A stretch of DNA of 64,000 nt from Pseudomonas fluorescens. Lineage in GTDB: Bacteria; Pseudomonadota; Gammaproteobacteria; Pseudomonadales; Pseudomonadaceae. Shown here in pieces: positions 18,603 through 27,650 of this stretch (the first letter of the stretch is position 1; every line of letters begins with the position of its first letter). The notes beneath the pieces were generated by a model, which was not told the origin of the DNA, ran no database searches, and was given only the letters and a program-made list of their open reading frames with translations. The stretch is from NCBI RefSeq assembly GCF_902497625.1, contig NZ_CABVGX010000021.1, positions 38,148 to 102,147 on the forward strand, in the 5' to 3' direction. The position numbers and the translations under genes were made by a program.

Positions 18603-19280
18603 ATGCCCGATTTTGACTGGAACATCCCCCTGCCCTTGCATTTCGGCCAAGCTGAAACGCCACTGCTGGCACTGACGGGTGCGTTGCCGAACGACGCTTT
18701 GCGAGCGACATTCGAAGCCTTTATCCAGCAGCGCTTTCGCAAGGCCCACGGCGCCGACATCCGCCACTTCATGCCCGAGTTGTTCGGTATGCACAACGCT
18801 GAGGGCCAGTTGTGCGCAGTGGCCGGCGTGCGTCGCGCGCACCTTGAGCCGCTGTTTCTGGAGCGGTATCTGGACGAACCGATCGAATCTTTGATCAGCG
18901 CGGCGGCTGAACATTCGGTAGACCGAAACGCCATTGTCGAGGTTGGCAACCTGGCGGCCAGCGACACCGGCAGCGCGCGCCTGAGCATCATCGCCATTAC
19001 CTATCTGCTGGCCATGGGTGGCCTGGAATGGGTGACGTTCACCGGCAGTATCGGCCTGGTCAACAGCTTCCACCGTCTCGGCCTGGAACCAGTGACATTG
19101 TGCGCCGCTGACCCGGATCGCCTGGGTGACGAGCGTCAGCATTGGGGCAGTTATTACGAGAGCAAACCCTGGGTGCACTTCGGCAACATCCGCGCCGGGT
19201 TCGTCCACTTACGCAATAGCGGCCTGTTCAGCCGCCTGGGTTTGCCGACCTCGATTGAAGGAGCCTGCCATGTCGCTTGA
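18603..19280 (+). CDS. Thermostable-hemolysin-family protein (LuxI/GNAT-like fold)
   Basis: A 225-residue cytoplasmic-looking protein matching the thermostable hemolysin family, named after a Vibrio protein but related in fold to N-acyltransferases and autoinducer synthases. Family-typical pieces include RKAHGADIRHFMPELFG, a central FLERYLDEPIE, and VEVGNLAASDTGSARLSIIA. No signal peptide is present, so direct haemolysis is unlikely. The ATG at 18603, after GGAGG, is preferred to a TTG at 18561. The next gene, a ligase, overlaps it by 11 bases. As the first gene of an operon with an AMP ligase and an oxidase, it may transfer an acyl group; that is inference. Confidence 0.82.
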   Translation: MPDFDWNIPLPLHFGQAETPLLALTGALPNDALRATFEAFIQQRFRKAHGADIRHFMPELFGMHNAEGQLCAVAGVRRAHLEPLFLERYLDEPIESLISAAAEHSVDRNAIVEVGNLAASDTGSARLSIIAITYLLAMGGLEWVTFTGSIGLVNSFHRLGLEPVTLCAADPDRLGDERQHWGSYYESKPWVHFGNIRAGFVHLRNSGLFSRLGLPTSIEGACHVA

Positions 19281-20751
19281 ACTGCAACGCTTTCAGGAAA
19301 CCTTGCGGGAGCATGCTCGACGCAATGACAACGCGATCGCGCTGTGGGGCGACACGCTGAAACTCGATTACGCCACCGTGTATGCACAAGTGCTGTATCG
19401 CCAGGAGCGCCTGCGCGACGAGCAGGTGCAAGTGGTCGCCCTTGCGCTGGACAACGGCGTCGACGCCATGCTCTGGGATCTGGCGGTGTTGTTCGAAGGG
19501 TTGACCTGCTTGACACTGCCGCCGTTTTTCAGCCCGGCACAACGCGCCCATTGTCTGGAGCAGAGTCAGGCCGAACGCGTGATTGCCGAACCGCAGCTGG
19601 GACCCGAACTGCGCGCTGCCGGTTATGAGCAACGCGGCGAGTTCTGGTGCCGCGCCTTCAGCAGCCACAGCCGCATGCCGATCGGCACTGCCAAGCTGAC
19701 CTTCACGTCCGGCACCACCGGCACGCCGAAAGGTGTTTGCCTGAGTGCCGAAAGCCTGTTGCGGGTCGCACGAGAGCTGGATCAGGCTAGTGAACCTACC
19801 GGCGCGCAACATCATTTGGCGCTGCTGCCATTGGCAATACTGCTGGAGAACCTCGGCTGTTACGCCGCGCTGTATGCCGGTGCGATGCTCAGCCTGCCGA
19901 GCCAGAGAACCCTCGGCATTCAGGGCGCCAGTGGCGTCGATGTCCCGCACCTGTTGGGTTATCTCGCCGGGCGTGCGCCGGAGAGCCTTATTCTGGTGCC
20001 ACAGCTGTTGCTGATACTGGTCAACGCCGCCGAACAGGAAGCGTTCACCCCTCAAACCCTGCGCTTTGCGGCGGTCGGTGGTGCACGTGTCTCCGAAGAT
20101 TTGCTGTACCGGGCGCAACGGATCGGCCTGCCCGTTTTTGAAGGTTACGGTTTGTCCGAATGCGCTTCGGTGGTGTGCCTCAACCGCCCGGGTGCACTGA
20201 GACCCGGCAGCGTCGGTCGACCGCTGCCCCATGTCGAAGTGCGGTTGGCCGAGGACGGTGAAGTGCTAATCAAGGGTTCGACACTGCTCGGCTATCTAGG
20301 GGACGCATCCTGCGCCGATGAGTGGTGGCCGAGCGGCGATCTGGGCGAGTTCGACCCGGAAGGTTTTCTTTATCTCAAGGGCCGCAAGAAGCATCAGTTC
20401 GTCACCAGCTACGGGCGCAACGTCAACCCGGAATGGGTCGAGTCCGAGCTGACCCAGCGCCGCCACATCGCCCAGGCGTTCGTTTACGGCGAGGCCTCGC
20501 CGCGCAATCACGCCCTGCTCTGGCCGCATCGCCCGGACTGCACCGATGCCGAACTGGCCGCTGCCGTCGCCGAAGCCAACGCGGCGTTGCCCGATTATGC
20601 CCAGGTGCATCAGTGGACGCGCCTGCCGCAACCCTTCACCACCGCCAATGGCTTTCTAACCGCCAATGGCCGCCCACGCCGCGACGCCATTGTCGCGCAG
20701 TACCAAGCCCAATTGACCGAATCCGTTGTCTTGGAGGAATCCGCATCATGA
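19270..20751 (+). CDS. AMP-dependent acyl ligase (ANL superfamily)
   Basis: A 493-residue adenylate-forming enzyme. The P-loop LTFTSGTTGTPKG is at about residues 143-155, the aromatic loop EGYGLSE at 291-297, and the adenylate-binding SGDLG at 355-359. The C-terminal A10 region reads TANGRPRRD (464-472), where most family members have the catalytic Lys; here it is Arg. It likely activates a carboxylic or fatty acid as acyl-AMP. Whether it completes thioester formation is doubtful because of that change. GAAGGAG precedes the ATG, which overlaps the previous gene. It is the second gene of a tightly overlapping operon and would supply an activated acyl group to its neighbours. Confidence 0.88.
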   Translation: MSLELQRFQETLREHARRNDNAIALWGDTLKLDYATVYAQVLYRQERLRDEQVQVVALALDNGVDAMLWDLAVLFEGLTCLTLPPFFSPAQRAHCLEQSQAERVIAEPQLGPELRAAGYEQRGEFWCRAFSSHSRMPIGTAKLTFTSGTTGTPKGVCLSAESLLRVARELDQASEPTGAQHHLALLPLAILLENLGCYAALYAGAMLSLPSQRTLGIQGASGVDVPHLLGYLAGRAPESLILVPQLLLILVNAAEQEAFTPQTLRFAAVGGARVSEDLLYRAQRIGLPVFEGYGLSECASVVCLNRPGALRPGSVGRPLPHVEVRLAEDGEVLIKGSTLLGYLGDASCADEWWPSGDLGEFDPEGFLYLKGRKKHQFVTSYGRNVNPEWVESELTQRRHIAQAFVYGEASPRNHALLWPHRPDCTDAELAAAVAEANAALPDYAQVHQWTRLPQPFTTANGFLTANGRPRRDAIVAQYQAQLTESVVLEESAS

Positions 20752-21422
20752 GTTTTTTCGACACCCTGCAAGAGGCCACACAGCGTGAACGCCACGAGCT
20801 GTTCAACCTGCCGATCATCCTCGATGCGTTGCACGGTAAGGTCAGCCTCGATAGCTATCGGGCTTTTCTCGCACAGGCCTTCTATCACGTGCGACACACC
20901 GTACCGTTGATGATGGCGTGCGGCGCACGTTTGCCGACGCGTCTGGAATGGTTGCGCAAAGCGGTGTGCGAGTACATCGAAGACGAATACGGCCACGAAC
21001 AGTGGGTGCTCGACGACATTGCCGCCTGCGGAGGTGATCGAGGGGCCGTGCTTGATGGCCAGCCGTCGCTGCCGATTGAGCTGATGGTGAGCTTCCTTTA
21101 TGACCTGATCGCACGTGGCAACCCGGTGGGTCTGTTCGGCATGGTCAACGTGCTTGAAGGCACCAGCATTGCCCTGGCCACGCACGCGGCGGGGAGCATC
21201 CGGGAGCGTCTGGCGTTGCCGGAAACCGCCTTCAGTTACCTGAGTTCTCACGGTTCGCTCGACATTGGACACATGCAAACCTACCGCCGCCTGATGAATC
21301 AGCTGGACGAGCCCGAGGATCAAGCGGCGGTGATTCATGCCTCAAAGGTCGTCTACCGACTCTACACCGAGATGTTTCGTGGCTTGCCGCGTGACGCGGA
21401 GGCTGAACATGCAGCTGCGTAG
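20748..21422 (+). CDS. Haem-oxygenase-like diiron oxidase candidate (TenA-like fold)
   Basis: A 224-residue all-helical protein of the iron-containing redox enzyme group. Candidate metal ligands follow the pattern of haem-oxygenase-like diiron oxidases: E80-x-x-H83 (EDEYGHE), E137 (VLEGTS), and H168-x3-D172-x2-H175 (HGSLDIGHMQTY). Known relatives include the alkene-forming UndA and N-oxygenases such as SznF. The start overlaps the ligase stop (ATGA) and is preceded by GGAGG. A complete ligand set suggests an active oxygenase acting on a product of the ligase/acyltransferase pair; the substrate cannot be read. Confidence 0.82.
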   Translation: MSFFDTLQEATQRERHELFNLPIILDALHGKVSLDSYRAFLAQAFYHVRHTVPLMMACGARLPTRLEWLRKAVCEYIEDEYGHEQWVLDDIAACGGDRGAVLDGQPSLPIELMVSFLYDLIARGNPVGLFGMVNVLEGTSIALATHAAGSIRERLALPETAFSYLSSHGSLDIGHMQTYRRLMNQLDEPEDQAAVIHASKVVYRLYTEMFRGLPRDAEAEHAAA

Positions 21423-22218
21423 CGCGCGCGTGGTCTTGACCGGTGCCAGTGGTGGCATTGGCATGGCCATAACCGATGCCTTGTGCGCCGCCGGTGCTCG
21501 GGTACTGGCCGTGGCGCGGCATCAGGCAGCCCTGGCGCCGCTGCTCAAGCGCTACCCCGACAACCTGTGCTGGGTAGCGGCTGACCTGACGTTTCTCAGC
21601 GACCGACGCAAAGTGCTCGCCGCCGCCGAAGCGCTTGGGGGCGTCAACATGCTGATCAACGCTGCCGGGGTCAATCACTTCGCCATGCTCGAACAGCTCG
21701 ACGACAGCGAGATCAGCTCGATGCTCGCGGTGAACGTCAGCGCGCCGATCTGCCTGACCAAGCTGTTGCTGCCGGCGCTCAAGCAGGCCGACAGCGCCAT
21801 GGTAGTCAACGTCGGCTCGACCTATGGCTCGATCGGTTATGCCGGATACGCCAGCTATTGTGCAACCAAGTTTGCCCTGCGCGGATTTTCCGAAGCGTTG
21901 CGCCGGGAGCTGGCCGACACCCGGGTCAGCGTGCTCTACGTCGCACCGCGGGCCACCCGCACGTCGATGAACAGCGCGGCGACGCAAGCCCTGAACGATG
22001 CGCTCAAGGCCAACGTCGATGATCCGCAATCCGTGGCCTCGGCGGTGATCCACGCCATTGCCAGCGACCGCCGCGACCTGTATCTGGGCTGGCCCGAACG
22101 CTTTTTTGTGCGCCTCAACAATCTTCTGCCACATCTGGTCGATCGAGGTCTGCGCAAGCAGTTGCCGCTGATCCGCCGCCTTAGCGAAAAAACCGATAAC
22201 GAGACCCTTAAGCCATGA
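21409..22218 (+). CDS. Short-chain dehydrogenase/reductase
   Basis: A 269-residue SDR. The nucleotide loop TGASGGIG is at 11-18, NAAG at 84-87, catalytic S137, Y150 and K154 (YCATK), with a basic hydrophobic C-terminal tail (about 220-260) seen in SDRs acting on lipid substrates. Its start overlaps the previous gene by 14 bases and its stop overlaps the next start (ATGA), so it belongs to one translationally coupled operon. It probably reduces or oxidises a keto/hydroxy group on the product of the preceding enzymes. Confidence 0.88.
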   Translation: MQLRSARVVLTGASGGIGMAITDALCAAGARVLAVARHQAALAPLLKRYPDNLCWVAADLTFLSDRRKVLAAAEALGGVNMLINAAGVNHFAMLEQLDDSEISSMLAVNVSAPICLTKLLLPALKQADSAMVVNVGSTYGSIGYAGYASYCATKFALRGFSEALRRELADTRVSVLYVAPRATRTSMNSAATQALNDALKANVDDPQSVASAVIHAIASDRRDLYLGWPERFFVRLNNLLPHLVDRGLRKQLPLIRRLSEKTDNETLKP

Positions 22219-22859
22219 AAAGAATCTTTGCGTGCCTGCTAATCGCAATTCTCAGCCCAAGTGTCTGGGCGCTGGAGGCGGCCGACCAGCAGCGCCTGAG
22301 TGGCATTCAACAAAGCTGGGCGCACATCCAATATGAAGTGGCCGAAAAACAGCGCGCCGACGCGTTTGAGCAATTGTCCACCGAAACCTTGGCGTTCACT
22401 ACGCAGCGCCCGGCGGTGGCCGAAGCCTGGATCTGGAAAGGCATCGTCACCAGCAGTTGGGCCGGCGCCCAAGGCGGACTCGGCGCGCTGGGCAAAGCCA
22501 AGGAGGCCAAGGCTGACCTGGAGAAATCCCTGACCCTCGACCCCAAGGCCCTGCAAGGCTCTGTCTATACCAGCCTGGCGGCGCTGTATGATCGGGTGCC
22601 CGGCTGGCCCATCGGTTTCGGCGACAGCGACAAAGCTGAACAACTGCTCAAGCAGGCGCTGCAACTCAATCCCGATGGCATCGACAGCCTGTACTTCTGG
22701 GGTGATCACCTCTACCGTCAGAAACGCTACGCTGAAGCAAAAGCCGCGCTGCAAAAAGCCTTGCAAGCGGCCCCGCGGCGCGGCCGTGAAACGGCCGATG
22801 CGGGGCGCCGCAAGGAGATCGCCGCCCTGCTGGTGGACGTCAACAAGAAACTCGACTGA
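22215..22859 (+). CDS. Exported TPR-repeat protein
   Basis: A 214-residue protein with a clear signal peptide (residues 1-19, cleavage near VWA-LEA). Helical repeats of TPR type follow, including a copy around LKQALQLNPDGIDSLYFWGD and another near KAALQKALQA. It would sit in the periplasm and bind a partner protein or ligand. The start overlaps the SDR stop. Standing between the enzymes and the two-component system, it may act as a periplasmic accessory to the sensor kinase or in export of the product; both are guesses from position. Confidence 0.8.
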   Translation: MKRIFACLLIAILSPSVWALEAADQQRLSGIQQSWAHIQYEVAEKQRADAFEQLSTETLAFTTQRPAVAEAWIWKGIVTSSWAGAQGGLGALGKAKEAKADLEKSLTLDPKALQGSVYTSLAALYDRVPGWPIGFGDSDKAEQLLKQALQLNPDGIDSLYFWGDHLYRQKRYAEAKAALQKALQAAPRRGRETADAGRRKEIAALLVDVNKKLD

Positions 22860-22870
22860 CAGGAGTTTGC

Positions 22871-23530
22871 GTGCGTTTATTATTGATTGAGGACGACGTG
22901 GCGCTGGGTGAAGGCATTCAGCAAGCGCTTGGGCGTGGGGGTTACACGGTAGATTGGCTCAAGGACGGCAGCAGCGCGCTGCATGCCTTACTTAGCGAAA
23001 AGTTCGATGTCGCCGTGCTGGATCTCGGTTTGCCACGCATGAATGGTCTGGAAGTACTGAGACGCTTGCGCGCCAGCGGCTCGAACCTGCCGGTGCTGAT
23101 TCTTACCGCCCGTGACGCCACCGAAGATCGCATTGCCGGGCTGGATGCCGGCGCCGACGACTACCTGATCAAACCGTTCGACCTGGACGAGCTCAAAGCT
23201 CGACTGCGGGCCTTGTTGCGCCGCAGCGCCGGGCGTGCGCAAGCGCTGATCGAACATGCCGGCATCTGTCTCAATCCAGGCACTCGGCAAGTCAGCTATC
23301 ACGGCCAGCTTGTGGCACTTACGCCCAAGGAATATCAGTTGCTGCATGAACTGCTTTCACCTCCGGGTCGAGTGATGACTCGAGATCAACTGATCCAACT
23401 GCTTTACGGCTGGAGTGAAGAAGCTGAAAGCAATACGCTGGAAGTTCACATCCATCACCTGCGCAAGAAGTTCTCCACTGAGCTGATCCGCACCATTCGC
23501 GGGGTGGGCTATCTGGTGGAGGAACGCTGA
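22871..23530 (+). CDS. OmpR-family response regulator (QseB/PmrA type)
   Basis: A 219-residue regulator with an N-terminal receiver domain: acidic pair E7-D8-D9, phosphoacceptor D51 in VLDLGLP, conserved Lys in LIKPF. Its C-terminal winged helix ends RTIRGVGYLVEER. It starts with GTG eleven bases after the TPR stop, with AGGAG upstream. The one-base overlap with the kinase indicates a cognate pair. Its family usually binds direct-repeat boxes such as those at 18492-18553, so autoregulation of the operon and of cytochrome b561 is likely. PmrA, QseB and CprR paralogues are not separable by eye. Confidence 0.93.
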   Translation: MRLLLIEDDVALGEGIQQALGRGGYTVDWLKDGSSALHALLSEKFDVAVLDLGLPRMNGLEVLRRLRASGSNLPVLILTARDATEDRIAGLDAGADDYLIKPFDLDELKARLRALLRRSAGRAQALIEHAGICLNPGTRQVSYHGQLVALTPKEYQLLHELLSPPGRVMTRDQLIQLLYGWSEEAESNTLEVHIHHLRKKFSTELIRTIRGVGYLVEER

Positions 23531-24900
23531 TGACTTCGATCCGCCGCCGCACACTGACCTTGATTATCGGCCTGTTACTGGCCGGTCTGGCGGTGCTCAG
23601 CCTTTTCAATCTGCACGATAGCCACCATGAAATCGCTGAAGTCTACGATGCTCAGCTCGCGCAGAACGCGCGCCTGTTGCAGGGCGTGATGCGCATGCCG
23701 CTGGCATCCAGACAGCATGCCGAACTGTACCGGGCGTTCAACGCCGCGCTGGGTGAAGCAGTGCCGCGCGGCGACGGTCATCCTTACGAACGGAAAATTG
23801 CCTTTCAGGTATGGAACCCTGGCGGTGAAGTGTTGGTGCACACCGCCAGCGCGCCATCCTTCAGTTCACCGCCGACGCAACCGGGTTTCAGTGATGTGGT
23901 GGATTTGAACCATCGTCATTGGCGCGCATTCCTCCTTGAAGACCCACAAAACGGCATGCGCATCTGGGTCGGTGAACGTGATGATGTGCGCGCGGATCTG
24001 GTCGGCCGCATCGTGCGTCATACGCTTTGGCCTAACATCGTCGGCAGTTTGCTCCTCGCGGCGATGATCTGGCTCGCTATCGGCTGGGGCTTGAAGCCCC
24101 TGGCAAACATGGCTGAGACCCTGCGTGCCCGCCACAGCGGTTCCCTTGAGCCATTGCAACTGGCACCGTTGCCCAGCGAACTTGAGCCCATGCAGGCGGC
24201 ACTCAATCGCATGCTCGCACAGATTCAAGAAGTGCTTGGCCGCGAACGACGCTTCATTGCCGACGCTGCCCACGAAATGCGTACGCCACTCGCCGTGCTG
24301 CGAGTGCACGCGCAAAACCTGCTGGAGGCAGGCACCGAACAGGAACGTCGTGAATCGCTGGAATTCCTTATCTCGGGCGTTGATCGCACCAGCCGTCTAG
24401 TCAACCAGTTACTGACCATGGCGCGACTGGAACCCAAACCCGATCCGCCACCGCTACAACGCATCGACCTCAGCGAAACCGTGCGCAACAGCCTCGTGCA
24501 GCTGACACCCTGGTTGTTGAGCAAAAACCTTGAACTGATATTCGACGTCAGCGACCAGCCCTTTCACGTATTCGCCAACCCCGCCGCCATCGACATCGCG
24601 CTGAACAACCTGATCACCAACGCAGCCAACTTCTCCCCCGAGCACGGGGCAATCACTGTGCAACTGAGCCAGGCTGATGGCTACTGTCATTTGACCGTCG
24701 ACGACCAGGGCCCCGGAATTGATGAATCAAGTAAAGACCGATTGTTTGAGCGTTTCTACAGCCGTGGCACTGTGCAAGGTGCCGGGTTGGGGTTAACCAT
24801 CGTCAACACAATCGCCAAGCGTTTGAACGGTCGTATCGAACTGGTAAACCGGGCAGAGGGAGGCTTGCGGGCGACGTTATCAATTCCAGCCAGTGAATAA
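23530..24900 (+). CDS. Sensor histidine kinase (QseC/PmrB type)
   Basis: A 456-residue inner-membrane kinase. One membrane segment lies at about 9-27 and a second near 162-182, enclosing a periplasmic sensor of roughly 135 residues. A HAMP-like linker follows, then the H-box FIADAAHEMRTPLA with H248, an N-box (ALNNLITNAANFS) and G-boxes (DDQGPGID, GAGLGLTIV). The start overlaps the response regulator stop by one base. The sensor domain is of the QseC type without an obvious acidic metal-binding cluster. It would sense an envelope signal, perhaps the operon's own product. Confidence 0.93.
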   Translation: MTSIRRRTLTLIIGLLLAGLAVLSLFNLHDSHHEIAEVYDAQLAQNARLLQGVMRMPLASRQHAELYRAFNAALGEAVPRGDGHPYERKIAFQVWNPGGEVLVHTASAPSFSSPPTQPGFSDVVDLNHRHWRAFLLEDPQNGMRIWVGERDDVRADLVGRIVRHTLWPNIVGSLLLAAMIWLAIGWGLKPLANMAETLRARHSGSLEPLQLAPLPSELEPMQAALNRMLAQIQEVLGRERRFIADAAHEMRTPLAVLRVHAQNLLEAGTEQERRESLEFLISGVDRTSRLVNQLLTMARLEPKPDPPPLQRIDLSETVRNSLVQLTPWLLSKNLELIFDVSDQPFHVFANPAAIDIALNNLITNAANFSPEHGAITVQLSQADGYCHLTVDDQGPGIDESSKDRLFERFYSRGTVQGAGLGLTIVNTIAKRLNGRIELVNRAEGGLRATLSIPASE

Positions 24901-25070
24901 TTGCAAAGCATCAACCTGGTGTTTCGTTTTGCACGGTCGTAGCAGCGCATATCCTTATCGTGGCCTGCCCCTGAGCACGTGTGCAGTCACTTCGATTGCA
25001 CTACGTCGCGACGTCACTGACGCCGGTCAGACAAGAAGCCGCCGCGCCGTCAGCGACTGCCGTGTAATGG

Positions 25071-27443
25071 TCAATGATCCGCTGGCGCCCATTGCCAATG
25101 CAGGACTTCGGGCAGGTCCTGCCCATGCTCGATGAGGTAAAGCTTGTGCCGCTCCATGGTCGACCAATATCGCGCCCTGTTGACCGGGATCTGATCCTGC
25201 AGACGGGGCACGCACTCGATGACATCCAGCGCCAGGCGATAACGGTCCAGATTGTTGATCACCGCCATGTCGAAAGGAGTGGTCGTCGCACCCTCCTCCT
25301 TGAAGCCTCGCACATGGAAATTCTCATGGTTCCTGCGTTTGTAGATCAAACGGTGAATCAGCGCCGGGTAGCCGTGGAAAGCGAAAATCACCGGTTTGTC
25401 CAGCGTAAATAAATCATCGAATTCACTGTCCGGTATGCCATGGGAATGCTGATATGGCGGCTGCAGTACCATCAGATCCACGACATTGACCACCCTTACC
25501 CGCAAATCCGGCGCGTACTCGCGCAACAAGGTCACGGCGGCGAGCGTTTCCAGGGTCGGTACATCACCGGCACAGGCCATGACCACGTCGGGATCCTCAT
25601 CATTACGGCATGCCCATTCCCATCGACCGATACCCTTCTGGCAATGCCGAATGGCCGCATCGATATCCAGCCACTGCCATTCCGGTTGTTTGCCGCAGAC
25701 GATGACATTGATGTAATTGCGGCTTCTGAGGCAGTGGTCCGTCACCGACAACAGGCAGTTGGCATCGGGGGGCAGGTAGATCCGCGCGATGTCCGGTTTT
25801 TTATTGGCCACAAGATCGATAAACCCCGGGTCCTGGTGGGAAAAGCCGTTATGGTCCTGACGCCATACGTGGGATGTCAGCAAAAAATTCAGTGAAGCAA
25901 TAGGTCGGCGCCACGGCACCTCAGCGGCGGTCTTCAGCCATTTGGCATGCTGGTTGACCATCGAATCGACAATATGGATAAAGGCTTCGTAACACGACAG
26001 CAACCCATGGCGTCCAGTCAGTAGATAACCCTCGAGCCAGCCCTCGCAGACCTGCTCGCTGAGAATCTCCATGACGCGCCCCTCGACGGCCAGATTGCTA
26101 TCATCCGGCTCCAGAGGCTCCATCCACGCCTTGGCGCTGACCTCGTAAACTGCATCAAGGCGGTTCGAGGCGGTCTCATCCGGGCCGAACAGGCGAAAAT
26201 TGCCGGAGGTCAGGTTGTTTTTCATTACATCGCGCAAGTACCTACCCATTACCCGGGTGGCCTCCGCGCGCAGGTTGCCGGGTGTTTCAAACTTCACGGC
26301 ATAGTCGCTGAATCGCGGTAAATCCAGGGGGCGCAGCAACACACCCCCATTGGCGTGGGGGTTTGCGCTCATTCGCCGTTGCCCGGTCGGTGCCAGTGCC
26401 GTGATCTCGGGCAGCACCGAACCGTTATCATCAAACAGCTCCTCAGGGCGGTAGCTGCCGAGCCACTCCTCCAATTGACGCAGATGCAGCGGTTGCTGGA
26501 AATCGGCCAATGGCACTTGATGAGCACGGCAAGTCCCTTCGACCCGATGACCATCGACGAACTTCGGACCGGTCCAGCCTTTGGGTGTCCGTAAGACCAG
26601 GATTGGCCACAGTGGCCGTTGCGCCGGCGTCGATCGTCCCGGCCGCCGCGCCTCAAGCTGGATGTCACGAATCTTCAGAATCATCGTGCTCAGCGTCTGC
26701 GCCAGCGCCTGATGCACCCGCATCGGGTCATCACCTTCAACAAAGTAAGGGTCGTAGCCATAGCCATACAACAGGGCTGAAAGCTCATCCTCACTGATTC
26801 TGGCAAGCAGAGTGGGATTGGCGATTTTGTAGCCATTGAGGTGCAAGATGGGCAATACCGCTCCGTCCCGCGCTGGATTGAGAAATTTGTTGGAATGCCA
26901 ACTGGCTGCCAGCGTTCCTGTTTCAGCCTCGCCGTCTCCGATGACGCAGGCGACAATCAGATCCGGATTATCGAATGCGGCACCGTAGGCATGAGCCAGG
27001 CTATAGCCCAGTTCGCCACCTTCGTGGATTGATCCAGGAATCTGTGCCGAAACGTGGCTGGAGATGCCGTAGGGCCAGGAGAACTGGCGAAACAGGCGCA
27101 GCAGGCCGTTTTCGTTGCATTCCACAGAGGGGCAGAACTCGGTGTAAGTGCCTTCCAGGTAGGTCTGAGCGACCACCGCCGGCCCACCGTGGCCGGGGCC
27201 GGCAATGAAAATCATGCTCAAGTCGTACTGGTTGATCAAGCGATTCAGATGCGTATAGATCAGGTTCAGCCCAGGCGTCGTCCCCCAGTGGCCCAGCAGT
27301 CTCGGCTTGATGTGCGCCAGAGTGAGGGGTTGCTTGAGTAGCGGGTTGGCCCTCAAGTAGATCTGGCCGACGGCCAGGTAATTGGACGCCCGCCAATAAG
27401 CATCCAGCCCTGCCAGTTGTTCAGCATTCAGGAAATCGCTCAT
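25071..27443 (-). CDS. xfp: Phosphoketolase
   Basis: A 790-residue thiamine-diphosphate enzyme of the xylulose-5-phosphate/fructose-6-phosphate phosphoketolase family, of full length. Family signatures are seen: [18 protein letters not shown] near 70, GPGHGGPA near 115, and [20 protein letters not shown] and [13 protein letters not shown] in order. It splits sugar phosphates with phosphate to acetyl phosphate plus an aldose phosphate. The ATG at 27443 follows GGAG; an upstream extension of 21 residues is unlikely. A perfect Anr/FNR box lies 72 bases upstream, so induction under oxygen limitation is expected. No ack or pta gene is adjacent. Confidence 0.95.
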   Translation of the reverse strand: MSDFLNAEQLAGLDAYWRASNYLAVGQIYLRANPLLKQPLTLAHIKPRLLGHWGTTPGLNLIYTHLNRLINQYDLSMIFIAGPGHGGPAVVAQTYLEGTYTEFCPSVECNENGLLRLFRQFSWPYGISSHVSAQIPGSIHEGGELGYSLAHAYGAAFDNPDLIVACVIGDGEAETGTLAASWHSNKFLNPARDGAVLPILHLNGYKIANPTLLARISEDELSALLYGYGYDPYFVEGDDPMRVHQALAQTLSTMILKIRDIQLEARRPGRSTPAQRPLWPILVLRTPKGWTGPKFVDGHRVEGTCRAHQVPLADFQQPLHLRQLEEWLGSYRPEELFDDNGSVLPEITALAPTGQRRMSANPHANGGVLLRPLDLPRFSDYAVKFETPGNLRAEATRVMGRYLRDVMKNNLTSGNFRLFGPDETASNRLDAVYEVSAKAWMEPLEPDDSNLAVEGRVMEILSEQVCEGWLEGYLLTGRHGLLSCYEAFIHIVDSMVNQHAKWLKTAAEVPWRRPIASLNFLLTSHVWRQDHNGFSHQDPGFIDLVANKKPDIARIYLPPDANCLLSVTDHCLRSRNYINVIVCGKQPEWQWLDIDAAIRHCQKGIGRWEWACRNDEDPDVVMACAGDVPTLETLAAVTLLREYAPDLRVRVVNVVDLMVLQPPYQHSHGIPDSEFDDLFTLDKPVIFAFHGYPALIHRLIYKRRNHENFHVRGFKEEGATTTPFDMAVINNLDRYRLALDVIECVPRLQDQIPVNRARYWSTMERHKLYLIEHGQDLPEVLHWQWAPADH

Positions 27444-27514
27444 GAATCTCTCCGCCAAGGGACCGGGCCATCGATAGGCACTAAACAATTCTGCGAGTCT
27501 GGGCAACTCGATAC

Positions 27515-27528
27515 TTGATCTACATCAA
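27515..27528. promoter_or_regulatory. Anr/FNR box between phosphoketolase and FNR-family regulator
   Basis: TTGATCTACATCAA is a perfect TTGAT-N4-ATCAA box. It is 72 bases upstream of the phosphoketolase start and about 120 bases upstream of the divergent FNR-like gene. The position suits activation of the phosphoketolase gene at low oxygen. Confidence 0.85.
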
Positions 27529-27650
27529 ATATCCAGGTCGGGCTTGGGTATACGTTGGTAATGGATGTTCCGTTCGTCTATTACATTGCTATTGCGAAGA
27601 ATCCCAGGCGTGTCAGACGACATGCCGCCTATCCTTAGTGAGCCCCCCAA

